A DNA stretch of 64,000 bases from Io17-Chloro-G2 sp963663135 (GCA_963663135.2 CAXXRM010000005.1:558001-622000), one strand, 5' to 3'. Numbered from the stretch's first letter, positions 54,719 through 63,626 are shown. The notes: generated by a model not told the origin, from the letters alone. Made by a program: numbers and translations.

Positions 54719-55203
54719 TTCTCCTTTTTGTTAGCGGGTTGACCCAAAACGATCGCTGGTACGCAATGGGGGTTACGGTGATCGTAGTCTCGCGTCTAAT
54801 GTTCCGAAAGGGTTCTTGGGACACTAACTGGTTCGTGCACCGCGGAGAAAAAGGGTACAGGAACGGACCTGCAGAATCAATTCAAGCGATTCGGGTAAAC
54901 AGGGCAATCGGATTTTAAAATCGGAGGGTACGCGGAAGCCGATTACATCTAAGTGTTGGCGCTACGGCGAGAAAGACGGGATGGTGGCCCGGCGAATAAC
55001 GAATGGCATAGACCGTTAGGCATTGCGGCCGTTGTGTTTAGTTACAATCTGTTTACTCGTTCGTAATCGACGGGAAATATCGAAACGGCAGCATAAGGAT
55101 ACAGGCTCTGCGTCCGCCGGTCCGTGGACTGGGCGGGTATCTACGGGAGACCCGGTAGATTGGGGATTTGCCGGAGCCTGGAGTATTTTTTGACGGCGGG
55201 GTC
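54719..55203. other. Intergenic region with candidate operator
   Basis: No gene is seen. A fragment of the interspersed repeat (CGGCGAGAAAGACGGG near 54965) and the GTTACA/GTTTAC motif at 55041-55057 are present. The promoter of the regulator gene should lie between 55050 and 55200. Confidence 0.5.
55041..55057 (+). promoter_or_regulatory. Candidate operator, copy 1
   Basis: GTTACAATCTGTTTACT: two GTTxAC-like half sites 10 bp apart, as bound by OmpR/GlnR-type regulators. It matches the copy at 55950-55966 at 14 of 17 positions. It is upstream of the regulator gene itself. Confidence 0.5.
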
Positions 55204-55878
55204 GTGAAATCACCGACCAGGGTGCTTCTAATGGGCGAGCACTGGGACCGCCTCCGGCCAACGTTTGAGTCCCTCGCAGGTAGAGGCGATGTCCAATTCG
55301 TTGGGCCGCTCGTGCGCGAGATTCCTGACGCAGTAACCGAGACGGGGGCGGCGGCGATCATGGCTGTCCGCGGTCCCGGCGGTGTTGTTCCCACAATCCA
55401 CCGCCCCGCCGGGGACGAACCGTCGTTTCCGCCGGTGCTGCTTTGCGTTGATGACGACGGTCTGGAAACCGAGGAACTGTTTGAGTTTGCCGACGACTTC
55501 CTGCTGATTCCCTGTACCGCGGCCGAATTGTACAAGCGTTTGACGCGGTTGGTCCGGTGTAAACAGGCAGAGAGTCCCAGCCACGTCCTACGCCACGGCA
55601 AAATAACCCTGGATACGCGAGTCTACGAGGTCTGCTTGGAAGGCAAACGGGTGAACGTGGCTTGGATGGAGTTTCAACTCCTCAGGTTTTTGATGGAACA
55701 CCCGGGCCGGATTTTCACCCGTGACGAATTGCTGTCCAGTGTATGGAGTGTGGACAACCTGGGCGGTACTCGGACGGTGGATGTTCACATTCGCCGGCTC
55801 CGGCAAAAGTTGGGATTGTATGGGAACACCAACATCAGGACCGTGGCCAACGTCGGCTACGGACTGGTTGAGAACTAA
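55204..55878 (+). CDS. Atypical OmpR-family winged-helix regulator without phospho-acceptor
   Basis: This protein is about 224 aa. The N-terminal 110 residues keep a receiver-like alternation (TRVLLMGEHW, AAIMAVRGPGG, PPVLLCVDDDG) but lack the conserved acidic pair and the phospho-Asp. The C-terminal domain is a full OmpR/PhoB winged helix: LRHGKITLDTRVYEV, MEFQLLRFLMEHPGRIFTRD, TRTVDVHIRRLRQKLG, GYGLVEN. It recalls atypical regulators such as GlnR that work without phosphorylation. Start GTG 55204 fits the first strand; TTG 55168 is possible. PII genes follow directly, suggesting a nitrogen role. Confidence 0.85.
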   Translation: MKSPTRVLLMGEHWDRLRPTFESLAGRGDVQFVGPLVREIPDAVTETGAAAIMAVRGPGGVVPTIHRPAGDEPSFPPVLLCVDDDGLETEELFEFADDFLLIPCTAAELYKRLTRLVRCKQAESPSHVLRHGKITLDTRVYEVCLEGKRVNVAWMEFQLLRFLMEHPGRIFTRDELLSSVWSVDNLGGTRTVDVHIRRLRQKLGLYGNTNIRTVANVGYGLVEN

Positions 55879-55949
55879 ACACCCCTTCGGCCGACCCAGG
55901 ACCCCGCGCCTCCCAGCTCCCCTCCACCAAATTTCGGCCGACCGGCCCC

Positions 55950-55966
55950 GTTACACACCGTTTACT
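55950..55966 (+). promoter_or_regulatory. Candidate operator, copy 2
   Basis: GTTACACACCGTTTACT, 119 nt before the NifI2-like gene, nearly identical to copy 1. A third possible half site GGTTAC lies at about 55982. Probably bound by the regulator encoded just upstream. Confidence 0.5.
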
Positions 55967-56084
55967 TAGGATTTCCTCAACGGTTACCCGCCGGTCATTT
56001 TCCTGTAAAAAACCCACCTTATTCTGAGACAAGCGAACACCTATCCAAGGATGGCTCAATTGCCAGGCCGGAAGGAATGAGACC

Positions 56085-56456
56085 TTGGCAACTACTTTGA
56101 AAGAAGTCATCGCCGTTATAAGGCCAGACAAGTGGCAGTCCACCCGCTATATTGCCAGCGCCCTGGGGGCCGAGGAAGTGATGCACTGGAGAGTGCTGGG
56201 GCGGGGCCACCAGCGGGGTCTCCGGTACGTCCGGCCGCTGTCGGGTGGTGAAGAGGGCGGCATGCAGTTTTTGCCCAAGTGGATGGCCGGCTGGCTCATC
56301 GACGCCGACCAAGCCGACGCTCTGGTGGACGCTATCATCCGGGCAAACGCCACCAACAGTTACGGGGACGGCAAGGTCTTCGTTTGCCCAGTGGAGGAAA
56401 TTTCCAGCATTGGCAGGATCGAGGCGGTCTCGAATTCAGCAAGCAGGAATGGATGA
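56085..56456 (+). CDS. PII-family protein, NifI2-like
   Basis: This 123-aa protein resembles NifI2: LKEVIAVIRPDKWQSTRYIA, VLGRGHQRGLRYV, a T-loop shortened to SGGEEGGMQ, FLPKWM and GDGKVFVCPVEEI. NifI2 binds 2-oxoglutarate and works with NifI1 to inhibit nitrogenase. The usual uridylylated Tyr of GlnB is absent. TTG start with GGAAGGA 8 nt before it. Its stop overlaps the next start (ATGA). No nitrogenase gene is in the window. Confidence 0.85.
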   Translation: MATTLKEVIAVIRPDKWQSTRYIASALGAEEVMHWRVLGRGHQRGLRYVRPLSGGEEGGMQFLPKWMAGWLIDADQADALVDAIIRANATNSYGDGKVFVCPVEEISSIGRIEAVSNSASRNG

Positions 56457-57106
56457 AGATGAAACGTGAAGGCGTGAATTCCCCCAAATTCAAGGACCAG
56501 TTCGCTCTTATGGACTTCGAGGCCGAGCTCCTGCCAGCCCTGTCCCTGTTCCCGCTGCCGGCGCTGCGGGAGTTGGCGGAATGGGGAGTCACGTTGACCG
56601 GCGTGGGCGGAGAACGTCTCAGCATCAGCGGCCAGAAGCTGATGGGACTACCCCGGGTCCGGGAGAAGTCGTCCATCGTATGCCAGATATTCAATTGGTC
56701 CGAGGAGGCCTGGATTGAAGGCGTCCGGTTGGTGGACCTGCTGGATGCCGAGGAAATCGACGCCCCCGAGGACGGGTTCTTCGCCTTCTACTCGGCAGAC
56801 GGGTTGTACTTTGAGGGGCTGCCCCGGGCCATCGCCCGGGACCCCAGAACACTCTTGGTCTTTGGATTGAATTTCGGGCCGCTTCCCCTGGAATACGGCG
56901 GTCCTCTGCGGTTGTGGGTTCCTTTCTTGCAGGGTTACAAAAGCGTGAAGTGGGTTGAAACGATCAGGACTTTCCGAAAAGACCCGGTGGGTATCAAGCG
57001 ACTGCTGGGCCAAAGCCGCACCTCCGTCCTGGGGGCCACCGGCCAGGAAAAAGCAGGCGTGGTAGTGGCCAGACCGTTTAACGGGGAAGCTGGCTGCGAC
57101 GTGTAA
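56453..57106 (+). CDS. Molybdopterin-dependent oxidoreductase (sulfite-oxidase fold)
   Basis: This 217-aa protein has the SUOX-type Mo-binding domain: WGVTLTGVGG, GLPRVREKSSIVCQIF with Cys77 as the likely Mo ligand, and WIEGVRLVDLLDAE. It continues with PLPLEYGGPLRLWVPFLQGY and KSVKWVETIRTF. It lacks a Tat signal, haem domain or dimerisation domain, so it is probably a small cytoplasmic enzyme. The fold is shared by sulfite oxidases, MsrP and eukaryotic nitrate reductases. ATG 56453 overlaps the NifI2-like stop, so the two are translationally coupled. Confidence 0.85.
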   Translation: MKMKREGVNSPKFKDQFALMDFEAELLPALSLFPLPALRELAEWGVTLTGVGGERLSISGQKLMGLPRVREKSSIVCQIFNWSEEAWIEGVRLVDLLDAEEIDAPEDGFFAFYSADGLYFEGLPRAIARDPRTLLVFGLNFGPLPLEYGGPLRLWVPFLQGYKSVKWVETIRTFRKDPVGIKRLLGQSRTSVLGATGQEKAGVVVARPFNGEAGCDV

Positions 57107-57219
57107 GTTTCACGCGAGCAGGGGTGCATCTATTTTCCCGGAGACAATTCCATCCGGTGAGGGTGAGGATTTGAGCCTGGCAGCCAACGTCTAAGTAAGG
57201 GACCAGGAGTATTGCCGCC

Positions 57220-57537
57220 ATGAAAATGGTTCGCGCCATCATCAGGCCAGAGAAAGAAACGGTGGTCACTACCGCCTTGGCTAAGGCCAATTTCCCAGAC
57301 CTGACCAAGTGGGACGTGCTGGGACGCGGCAAACAGCAGGGCATCCAGGTGGGGGGCCAGCTTTATGACGAACTGGCCAAGTCCATGGTGATGATCGTAG
57401 CCGAAGACGATCACGTGGAATTGGTCGTCAGCACTATCGAAGAGGCCGCTTTCACCAGCTATCCGGGAGACGGCAAAATCTTCATCACGCCGGTGGAATC
57501 CGCCTACACAATTCGGACCGGCGAGTCTGGGCTGTAG
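57220..57537 (+). CDS. PII-family protein, NifI1-like
   Basis: This 105-aa protein resembles NifI1: MKMVRAIIRPEKETVVTTAL, WDVLGRGKQQGIQVG, a short T-loop with YDELAKSMVMIV, and GDGKIFITPVESAYTIRTGE. With the NifI2-like gene it makes the pair that forms a 2-oxoglutarate/ATP-sensing hetero-oligomer in nitrogen fixers. Here the pair brackets a molybdoenzyme gene. The start has AGGAG upstream. 113 nt after the oxidoreductase gene. Confidence 0.87.
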   Translation: MKMVRAIIRPEKETVVTTALAKANFPDLTKWDVLGRGKQQGIQVGGQLYDELAKSMVMIVAEDDHVELVVSTIEEAAFTSYPGDGKIFITPVESAYTIRTGESGL

Positions 57538-57913
57538 ACCGCAGGTTTTTTGGTCCAGCGCGCTGCTCTCCCGTCCTTGAAAGCGGAAAGCCAACAGCGG
57601 CTTTCCGCTACGACTTCTGAAATTCCTCAAAAGGCCCGGCATACGCCCTTCAGTCGATAACCCCCGGTCCCGGCACGGCGGACAGCAAGGCTGGAACCGG
57701 GTCCTGTTGCTTCATCGATAGCTCTTTCCCCTACATCCGTTGCCAGGTGCTACACTTGCCTCTGCCAGGCATCTTGATTGCCCTAAGTGTTTTGCCGCCC
57801 AAAACACTTAGGCAAAGATGGGCCTTGGCCGGCCTTGGGCCCGGTCTGCATTGCCGACGATCGATTGGCCGGCGGCGGGGACTGGAGATTCTACGATAAG
57901 CAAGAGGGAAGCC
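57538..57913. other. Intergenic region with two strong palindromes
   Basis: AGCGGAAAGCC/GGCTTTCCGCT (57582-57609, 11 bp, loop AACAGC) probably ends the PII transcript, although there is no T run. CCTAAGTGTTTTG/CAAAACACTTAGG (57782-57812, 13 bp, loop CCGCC) lies 102 nt before the next gene. No gene is seen. Confidence 0.7.
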
Positions 57914-59020
57914 GTGATAATTCGGGACGTGTCGGTCAAATTGGTGGAAGCGCCGCTAAGCCGGGTATTCCGTGGCAGCACTTACCAGGTGCCCAGCCGT
58001 TGCACGGTTATTGTTCGCCTGGAAACCGATGACGGCATTGTGGGCGAAATCTACTCCGGTGACGAACGGACAGACTACCACCAGATCCGGGCTTTGATTC
58101 TGGGCGAGTTCCGAGAGGCATACATTGGGGAAGACCCCATGGCCGTGGAACGCATTTGGGACCGGATGTTCCGGTTGACCCCTTACATCGCCAACAAGGC
58201 CGTCGCCATGCAGGCAATCTCCGCAATTGACCTGGCGGTTTGGGACCTTATTGGCAAGGCTCTGGATACGCCGCTGCATCGATTACTGGGGGGATGCAAG
58301 ACCGAGATACCAATCATCGGTTACACCTACTTCGAAGATGGAACGGACACGGCGCCCGAAGCGGAATTGGTCCTTTCACAGAAAGAACACGGTTACGCCG
58401 GGACCAAGCTGAAGGTGGGGGACGAAGTGGTCTCGAGAGACGTGAAACGGGTGGAGGCCATCCGGCGGTTGGTGGGCGACGACTTCATCCTCGCCTGCGA
58501 TGCCAACCGGGCTTGGACGGTGGACCAGGCTTTGTATTTTGCCCGAAACGTCGCCGACCTGAACGTTGCCTGGCTGGAAGAGCCGGTGCGCTGGCAAAAC
58601 GAGGTTGACGGAATGCACCGCGTCAGGGAGTCCACCGCAATCCCGGTTACCGCAGGCCAGAGCGAGATGAGCGGCTTCGGCTGCATGGACCTGATGAAGG
58701 CCGGCGCCGTGGACTTCCTGAATGTCGATGCCTCGTTATCCGGCGGCATCACCGAGTGGAGACGTGTGGCGGCGTCGGCCAGTTACTTCGGCGTCGGCAT
58801 GGTCCACCACGAGGAACCGCAGGTGGCGATTCACCTGTTGTCCGCCATCCCGCACAGCTTTTGCGCCGAGCTTTTTCAGGACCCCGAGCGGGACCCGGTC
58901 TGGCACCGGATGTACCTGGACCACCCCGAGCCCTACCAGGGCATGATACGCCCACCGGACAGGCCGGGGCTTGGCATCCAGATCGACCATGAATTTGTTG
59001 AGCGGTACCTGGTGGCCTAG
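57914..59020 (+). CDS. Mandelate racemase/muconate lactonising enzyme family protein
   Basis: This 368-aa enolase-superfamily enzyme has the KxK motif at Lys165-Lys167 (TKLKVG), and metal ligands Asp196 (ACDANRAW), Glu222 (WLEEPV) and Glu251 (GQSEMSG). Asp272 (NVDASLSGG) and the catalytic-type His298/299 (MVHHEE) complete the site. This set is that of the mandelate-racemase subgroup, which handles acid sugars and hydroxy acids by proton abstraction next to a carboxylate. GTG 57914 with GGGAA upstream fits the domain start. Two CoA-transferase genes converge on it. Confidence 0.93.
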   Translation: MIIRDVSVKLVEAPLSRVFRGSTYQVPSRCTVIVRLETDDGIVGEIYSGDERTDYHQIRALILGEFREAYIGEDPMAVERIWDRMFRLTPYIANKAVAMQAISAIDLAVWDLIGKALDTPLHRLLGGCKTEIPIIGYTYFEDGTDTAPEAELVLSQKEHGYAGTKLKVGDEVVSRDVKRVEAIRRLVGDDFILACDANRAWTVDQALYFARNVADLNVAWLEEPVRWQNEVDGMHRVRESTAIPVTAGQSEMSGFGCMDLMKAGAVDFLNVDASLSGGITEWRRVAASASYFGVGMVHHEEPQVAIHLLSAIPHSFCAELFQDPERDPVWHRMYLDHPEPYQGMIRPPDRPGLGIQIDHEFVERYLVA

Positions 59021-59059
59021 CCCCTCCGGCCTTGGGCCAACGGAGCCGCTCCCCGTTTG

Positions 59060-60334
59060 TCACTCCGTGGGACGAGTCCCGATAACGCCCTCGGTTTCCA
59101 GGTCGGCCAATTGGCCGGGGGTTAACCCCAGCAGGTCGCCCAAAATGTAACTGTTGTGTTCTCCCAGGCCGGATGCGGCCACGGCCCTGAGCCTGGGACT
59201 TTTGGACAGTTTCCACGGAGTAGTGGTCTGGCGGTAGCTGCCCGCCTCGGGATGGTCCACCACGTCCCAAAATCCCCGCGCCGTGAGATGGGGGTCTTCT
59301 ATCAGCTCACTGCCCTTGAGGACCGCGCCGGCGGCAATACCCTGGGCTTGCAGCAGGTGCATGGCCCGGTAGTGGTCCCGTTGACTAGTCCAGGCGGTGA
59401 TAATCGCGTCCAAGTCGTCCCGATTGCGGCCGCGGGCCTCAGCGCTGTTGAACCGCGGGTCCTGGGCCAACTCCGGCTGTCCCAAAGCCCGGCATACTCC
59501 TTGCCACTCGGCGTCGCTGCTCACCGAAATTGCCAACCACTCGTCCTCACCGCGGCTGGGGTAGACGCCTTGGGGGGACATCTCGGGATGGCGGTTCCCC
59601 GCTGGCTTGGCGACCACGCCGTTGACCGAGTAGTCCAGGTAGGCTTCACCCATGAGGTTGACGGTGGCCTCCCGTTGGGACAGGTCGACGAAACAGCCGC
59701 GGCGTTTTTGGTTTCGCTGGCGCAGGCCCGCCATCACGGCCCCCACCGCCAGTATCCCCACCACCGGGTCTGGGAAGGTTTCGTTGCTCATCATAGGGAG
59801 CTGGTCTTCATAGCCGGTTACCGACGCCAGCCCCGCAGTTTGCTCCAGGGTTGATCCCAGCGAACCGTAGTCTTTCTCAGGTCCGGTGGCACCTTGGCTG
59901 CTGATTTTGACGTAAACCAACTGGGGATTGACCTGGGACATCACTTCGTAACCCAAGCCCAACCGGTCCATGACCGACGCCCGGTAGTTCTCCACCAGGA
60001 CGTCGGAGATACGGGCCAAATCCAGGAACAGTTCTTTGCCGCGGGCCGTGGCCAAGTCTAAGGTGACCGCGAATTTGTTGATGTTCCGGTGGACGTGGTG
60101 GGCGGTGCGGTTCCACGGCGTTTCACCGGGTTCCCCGTTGGGATACAGCCGGGGGTCGCCGGGGCTTGGGTTTGCCCGGCCCCGGTTGATGTCCATGCGG
60201 GAGCAAGACTCCAACTTGATGACCTCCGCTCCCATCAGCGCCAACAACAGCGTGGTATAGGGACCCGCCGCAACCTGCGTCAGGTCGAGGACCCGCAGCC
60301 CGTGCAACGCCGGGGACGTTGTCCTGCCCGTCAC
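59060..60334 (-). CDS. CaiB/BaiF CoA-transferase family protein (A)
   Basis: This 424-aa type III CoA-transferase has an N-terminal LHGLRVLDLTQVAAGPYTT, GAEVIKLE, then RGKELFLDLARISDVLVENY with the region of the catalytic Asp, and SSQGATGPEKDYGSLGSTLE. A C-terminal GLGEHNSYILGDLLGLT ends it. It forms interlocked dimers and transfers CoA between acids. It lies 45 nt downstream of a paralogue on the same strand; together they could act in one pathway. Confidence 0.93.
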   Translation of the reverse strand: MTGRTTSPALHGLRVLDLTQVAAGPYTTLLLALMGAEVIKLESCSRMDINRGRANPSPGDPRLYPNGEPGETPWNRTAHHVHRNINKFAVTLDLATARGKELFLDLARISDVLVENYRASVMDRLGLGYEVMSQVNPQLVYVKISSQGATGPEKDYGSLGSTLEQTAGLASVTGYEDQLPMMSNETFPDPVVGILAVGAVMAGLRQRNQKRRGCFVDLSQREATVNLMGEAYLDYSVNGVVAKPAGNRHPEMSPQGVYPSRGEDEWLAISVSSDAEWQGVCRALGQPELAQDPRFNSAEARGRNRDDLDAIITAWTSQRDHYRAMHLLQAQGIAAGAVLKGSELIEDPHLTARGFWDVVDHPEAGSYRQTTTPWKLSKSPRLRAVAASGLGEHNSYILGDLLGLTPGQLADLETEGVIGTRPTE

Positions 60335-60379
60335 CGGGTCCTCCGGCGCGGAGACCGCTCTCCGGGGAGCGCTTCCACG

Positions 60380-61576
60380 TTAAACAACTCCCTGGAGCGT
60401 CATTTCGTCAAGTTGAGCTTGGTCCATGCCCAGCCGGCCGCAGTAGATTTCCCGGTTGTGTTCGCCCAGGCCCGGCGCGGGTGAGTGGGGCACCGGCTGG
60501 TCATCGATTCTGAACGGATGTCCGGGATAGGTCGCCACCAGTTGCGGCGGGCACTCCAATTCCTGAAAGAATTCCCTGAACTTCAGTTGCCCGGAGTTTA
60601 CTAACTCTTCAACGGTGGCCACGTAGCCACTGATCGTTCGGAGTCCCTGGAGCGTGTGGTAAATCTCCTCCTTGGGCCTGGTTATCGCCCACCGGCCCAC
60701 CACCTCCCGCAGTTCCCCCTGGTTTTCCCGGCGGGCCTCCGACGTGCTGAACCTGGGGTCGTCCACCAGTTCAGGGACTCCCATCAGTTCGCACACCCTG
60801 GGCCAGGTGCCGTCCGGGGCGCCGGTTTCCAGCCCAGGACTGACCCAACCGTCTTGCGCCTGAACCAGATTGGACTCCCGCCGGGCCGGCGTCCTCCCGA
60901 ACTGGTAGTGGATCGACGAGTGGATTTGGGCCACCGCGATGGTCTCCATGGCCGATACGTCCACGTGCTGCCCCATTCCGGAGGCGTCTCTGACGTACAG
61001 CGCAATCATCGTGGCCGAGAATGCGCTCATGCCGGTGGTGTAAAGGGCGGTCTCCCCGCCGATTTTCACCGGCTCCCGGTCCGGCAGTCCAATGGTGCAC
61101 ATCAGACCGCCTACTGCCTGGGCCACCAGGTCAGACCCCTCGTAATCAGAGTATGGCCCCCACTGGCCAAAGGGTGTGACCGAGGTGTGGACCAGCCCTG
61201 CGTTCAATTCCTCCAGAGCGGAGTAACCCAGGTTCAACCGGTCCAAGAATCCTGGAGGGTAGCTTTCAATCAATACGTCGCATTCTTGCACCAGACGTCG
61301 GAAAACCGCCTGGCCGGCCGGCTGCTCCAGGTCCAGGGTGATTCCCTTCTTGCTGGTGTTCAGGTACAAAAACAGGGCGCTGTTTTGGGGTTGAGCGTCA
61401 TCCCCGGCGCCAAGGAACGGCCCCGCGCTGCGAGAAAAGTCGCCGGTCCCGGGCGGCTCAACCTTTATCACCTCGGCTCCCATCCCGGCCAGGAGCTTGG
61501 CGCAGAAGGGTCCAGGAACACCCTGGCTCAGGTCCAGGACACGGATGTCGTTTAAAACCCGGCGGCTGTTTTCCAT
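60380..61576 (-). CDS. CaiB/BaiF CoA-transferase family protein (B)
   Basis: This 398-aa type III CoA-transferase has an N-terminal LNDIRVLDLSQGVPGPFCAK, GAEVIKVEPPGTGD and LNTSKKGITLDLEQPAGQ. It continues with FRRLVQECDVLIESYPPGF and VTPFGQWGPYSDYEGSD, and ends GLGEHNREIYCGRLGM. Closely spaced upstream of CoA-transferase A, probably one operon. Substrates are unknown. Confidence 0.93.
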   Translation of the reverse strand: MENSRRVLNDIRVLDLSQGVPGPFCAKLLAGMGAEVIKVEPPGTGDFSRSAGPFLGAGDDAQPQNSALFLYLNTSKKGITLDLEQPAGQAVFRRLVQECDVLIESYPPGFLDRLNLGYSALEELNAGLVHTSVTPFGQWGPYSDYEGSDLVAQAVGGLMCTIGLPDREPVKIGGETALYTTGMSAFSATMIALYVRDASGMGQHVDVSAMETIAVAQIHSSIHYQFGRTPARRESNLVQAQDGWVSPGLETGAPDGTWPRVCELMGVPELVDDPRFSTSEARRENQGELREVVGRWAITRPKEEIYHTLQGLRTISGYVATVEELVNSGQLKFREFFQELECPPQLVATYPGHPFRIDDQPVPHSPAPGLGEHNREIYCGRLGMDQAQLDEMTLQGVV

Positions 61577-61892
61577 CGTGTCACCGTTAGTCCCCTGGTC
61601 GTCAACCGGTGCCTAACGGCAATCCGGAACCTCCGGGGTCGGGTAGCTTCGGATCATTGAAACTCCGGAGGAGGCAGAAAGGGTAGCCGGCGTCATTCTT
61701 TCGGGAGCAAGGCCGCGGACCCAAATCCAATTGGTAGCTCCGCCGACGCGTCCCCAATTCTGCCACAAAAATCCGGTCGATGGAAACCGGGGGAAACCGG
61801 GGCCGGGCGGTGGTGTTTCCTGGAAGGCCGCATTATATTGACGGCGGGGGGATTGGCCCCGTAGCCGCTACTTGGAAATACAAGGATTTATG
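61577..61892. other. Intergenic region between divergent genes
   Basis: No gene is recognised. It should contain divergent promoters for CoA-transferase B and for the VOC gene. Confidence 0.4.
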
Positions 61893-62363
61893 ATGAACGT
61901 AAAGACGGTTTCCCACATCGCTATCTGTGTCCAGGACCTGGGAAAGTCCCTGGAGTTTTACCGGGACATTTTGGGTATGACGGTCAAGCTGCACACTACG
62001 CAAGAAATGGCTGGTCGGACCGGGGCTGAATCGTCGGCCATGTACACCGGCCCTCACGAAAGCCGAACGGTGGCTAACGTTTACTTCGACGGCGAACCCG
62101 GAGCCGACCCGTTTCTGGTGCTGACTTCCCATCCCGGCGATGCCGTGGGAGGACAACCGATAAAGCTGGACCAGGTTGGCATAACCCATCTTTCGTTTGC
62201 CGTGGACGACGTGGCGGCAGTTATGGCAGATCTGGAAGCCAAGGGCGTGCCCCTCGCCGGCAAGCGCGAGGATTTCACCGAAGGCGCGGGAGGCATCAGC
62301 ACCGTGTTCGTGTATGACCCGGATGGCATCCTGGTCCAATTCGACCGGGGAAACAGCGGGTAA
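61893..62363 (+). CDS. VOC (glyoxalase/bleomycin resistance) family protein
   Basis: This 156-aa protein has the two beta-alpha-beta-beta-beta modules: VSHIAICVQDLGKSLEFYRD with His8 as a likely metal ligand, then ITHLSFAVDDVAAVMADLEA with the second His. VFVYDPDGILVQFDRG follows, where Asp replaces the more common Glu ligand. Lactoylglutathione lyase, epimerase and dioxygenase members share this fold, so the reaction is open. AAGGA lies 6 nt before ATG 61893; ATG 61890 is also possible. Confidence 0.88.
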   Translation: MNVKTVSHIAICVQDLGKSLEFYRDILGMTVKLHTTQEMAGRTGAESSAMYTGPHESRTVANVYFDGEPGADPFLVLTSHPGDAVGGQPIKLDQVGITHLSFAVDDVAAVMADLEAKGVPLAGKREDFTEGAGGISTVFVYDPDGILVQFDRGNSG

Positions 62364-62639
62364 TCCGGGGATTGGCCCAGTCCGTGATTCTAGTCGCAAC
62401 GGGAATCCAGAGCTCCTGTCGTCATTAGGCCTGGCTGGGGCATGGGGGAACCGGTCGGGCACAGACACGGCGGACCCGCTCCCGGCGCGTCTCCGTCAAC
62501 ACAAATGTTGTTGCACCCAAGGGCGGTTTGCGCAGGTGAAAAAGGGGAAGCGCCGGACTGCCGAAAGCATTGCCGGCGGACGCCCGTTGGTCTGCGCCAA
62601 AGGGATTAGCCGCTGGCGCGTCTGTGGGTAGAACTCCGG

Positions 62640-63626
62640 TCAGATTACGTGGAAGAGTAGTAGGTGTTGCCTCAGGACGTCGGCGGCAAAGTCGTTTTCC
62701 ACCTCTCGCCAGACTGAGTGGATGTGGTTTGCTCCGTCCTGCCGGTTGTCAAACTCCACCACGAAGTCCCCGCCGTGGATCCGGTAGTAGTGCTCTTTGC
62801 CCTTGTCGGATGGTCCGGCCCAGGCGAAATGGAAGCCGTCCAAGCCCTGGCTCCTAATGGCGTCCATCCTTTCGGATGCCAGGTCGTCTCGAACCTGCCC
62901 AACGTATTCGCCAATCAAAGACAGCAGTATCTCCCGCTGGACTCCAGACATCTTGGAGCCGGGCAGTCCCTCTTCCATGGGGAGCGACACTTTGGAGCTG
63001 TTGTAGGTGAGGATGTCCAGGGGCGCCCGGTCGTAAATTACGGCGCTCCTCTTTTGTCCGTCGTCCAGGCTGTCCATCAGTTGAAACGCCAGGTCTTCCC
63101 GGTCTCCCAGAATTCTAAGCCCGGCCTTTGGCCCCTTGCGGACTTCTGCCGGATTGGCCCCGAAGAAGAAGGGAGTCATCGATATTACCTTGTCTCCCCA
63201 AATGCTGAAATGGAGAGATACGTGGTGCCCTTCGGCGCGCCAACCCCAAGGGTCCTCGCCTCCCGGCTGCCCGAAAACGGTGAAATAGTAAAGCTCCGGG
63301 TCGCGCACAAAGGTTTCGAGTCCCTGCTCCTTCTCCAGCGGCCCCAATATCAATTCGTGGTCAATGATCAGCTTGGCCTGCTCCGAGGATCTCGGGGTGA
63401 GGCCGGTGGACATAACGTCAAACGCCAGCTTCCGTTGTGGGTGGGTCATGTCCCGCAGCACCAGCCCATGCCGGTTGGTGGGCGGGTAGTACCAAAAAAT
63501 CCTCTCCCCGTCCAGGTACTCGTAACAGGCTTTGGCTTTCTGGTCGTCAGAGAGACTCGCAAGAAAGGAAGCGCAGGCCTTGGCCATGTGGTCCGCCGCA
63601 CTGCGCTGAAGAGTTTCAGACGCCAT
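62640..63626 (-). CDS. DUF3500 domain protein
   Basis: This 328-aa protein has the DUF3500 layout: ACASFLASLSDDQKAKACYE, FWYYPPTNRHGLVLRDM, YYFTVFGQPGGEDPWGWRAE with GHHVSLHFSI, FFFGANPAEV and, near the C-terminus, FAWAGPSDKGKEHYYRIHG. Its role is unknown; the conserved His and Trp suggest an enzyme. ATG 63626 has GGAGG 8 nt upstream. There is no signal peptide. Confidence 0.87.
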   Translation of the reverse strand: MASETLQRSAADHMAKACASFLASLSDDQKAKACYEYLDGERIFWYYPPTNRHGLVLRDMTHPQRKLAFDVMSTGLTPRSSEQAKLIIDHELILGPLEKEQGLETFVRDPELYYFTVFGQPGGEDPWGWRAEGHHVSLHFSIWGDKVISMTPFFFGANPAEVRKGPKAGLRILGDREDLAFQLMDSLDDGQKRSAVIYDRAPLDILTYNSSKVSLPMEEGLPGSKMSGVQREILLSLIGEYVGQVRDDLASERMDAIRSQGLDGFHFAWAGPSDKGKEHYYRIHGGDFVVEFDNRQDGANHIHSVWREVENDFAADVLRQHLLLFHVI

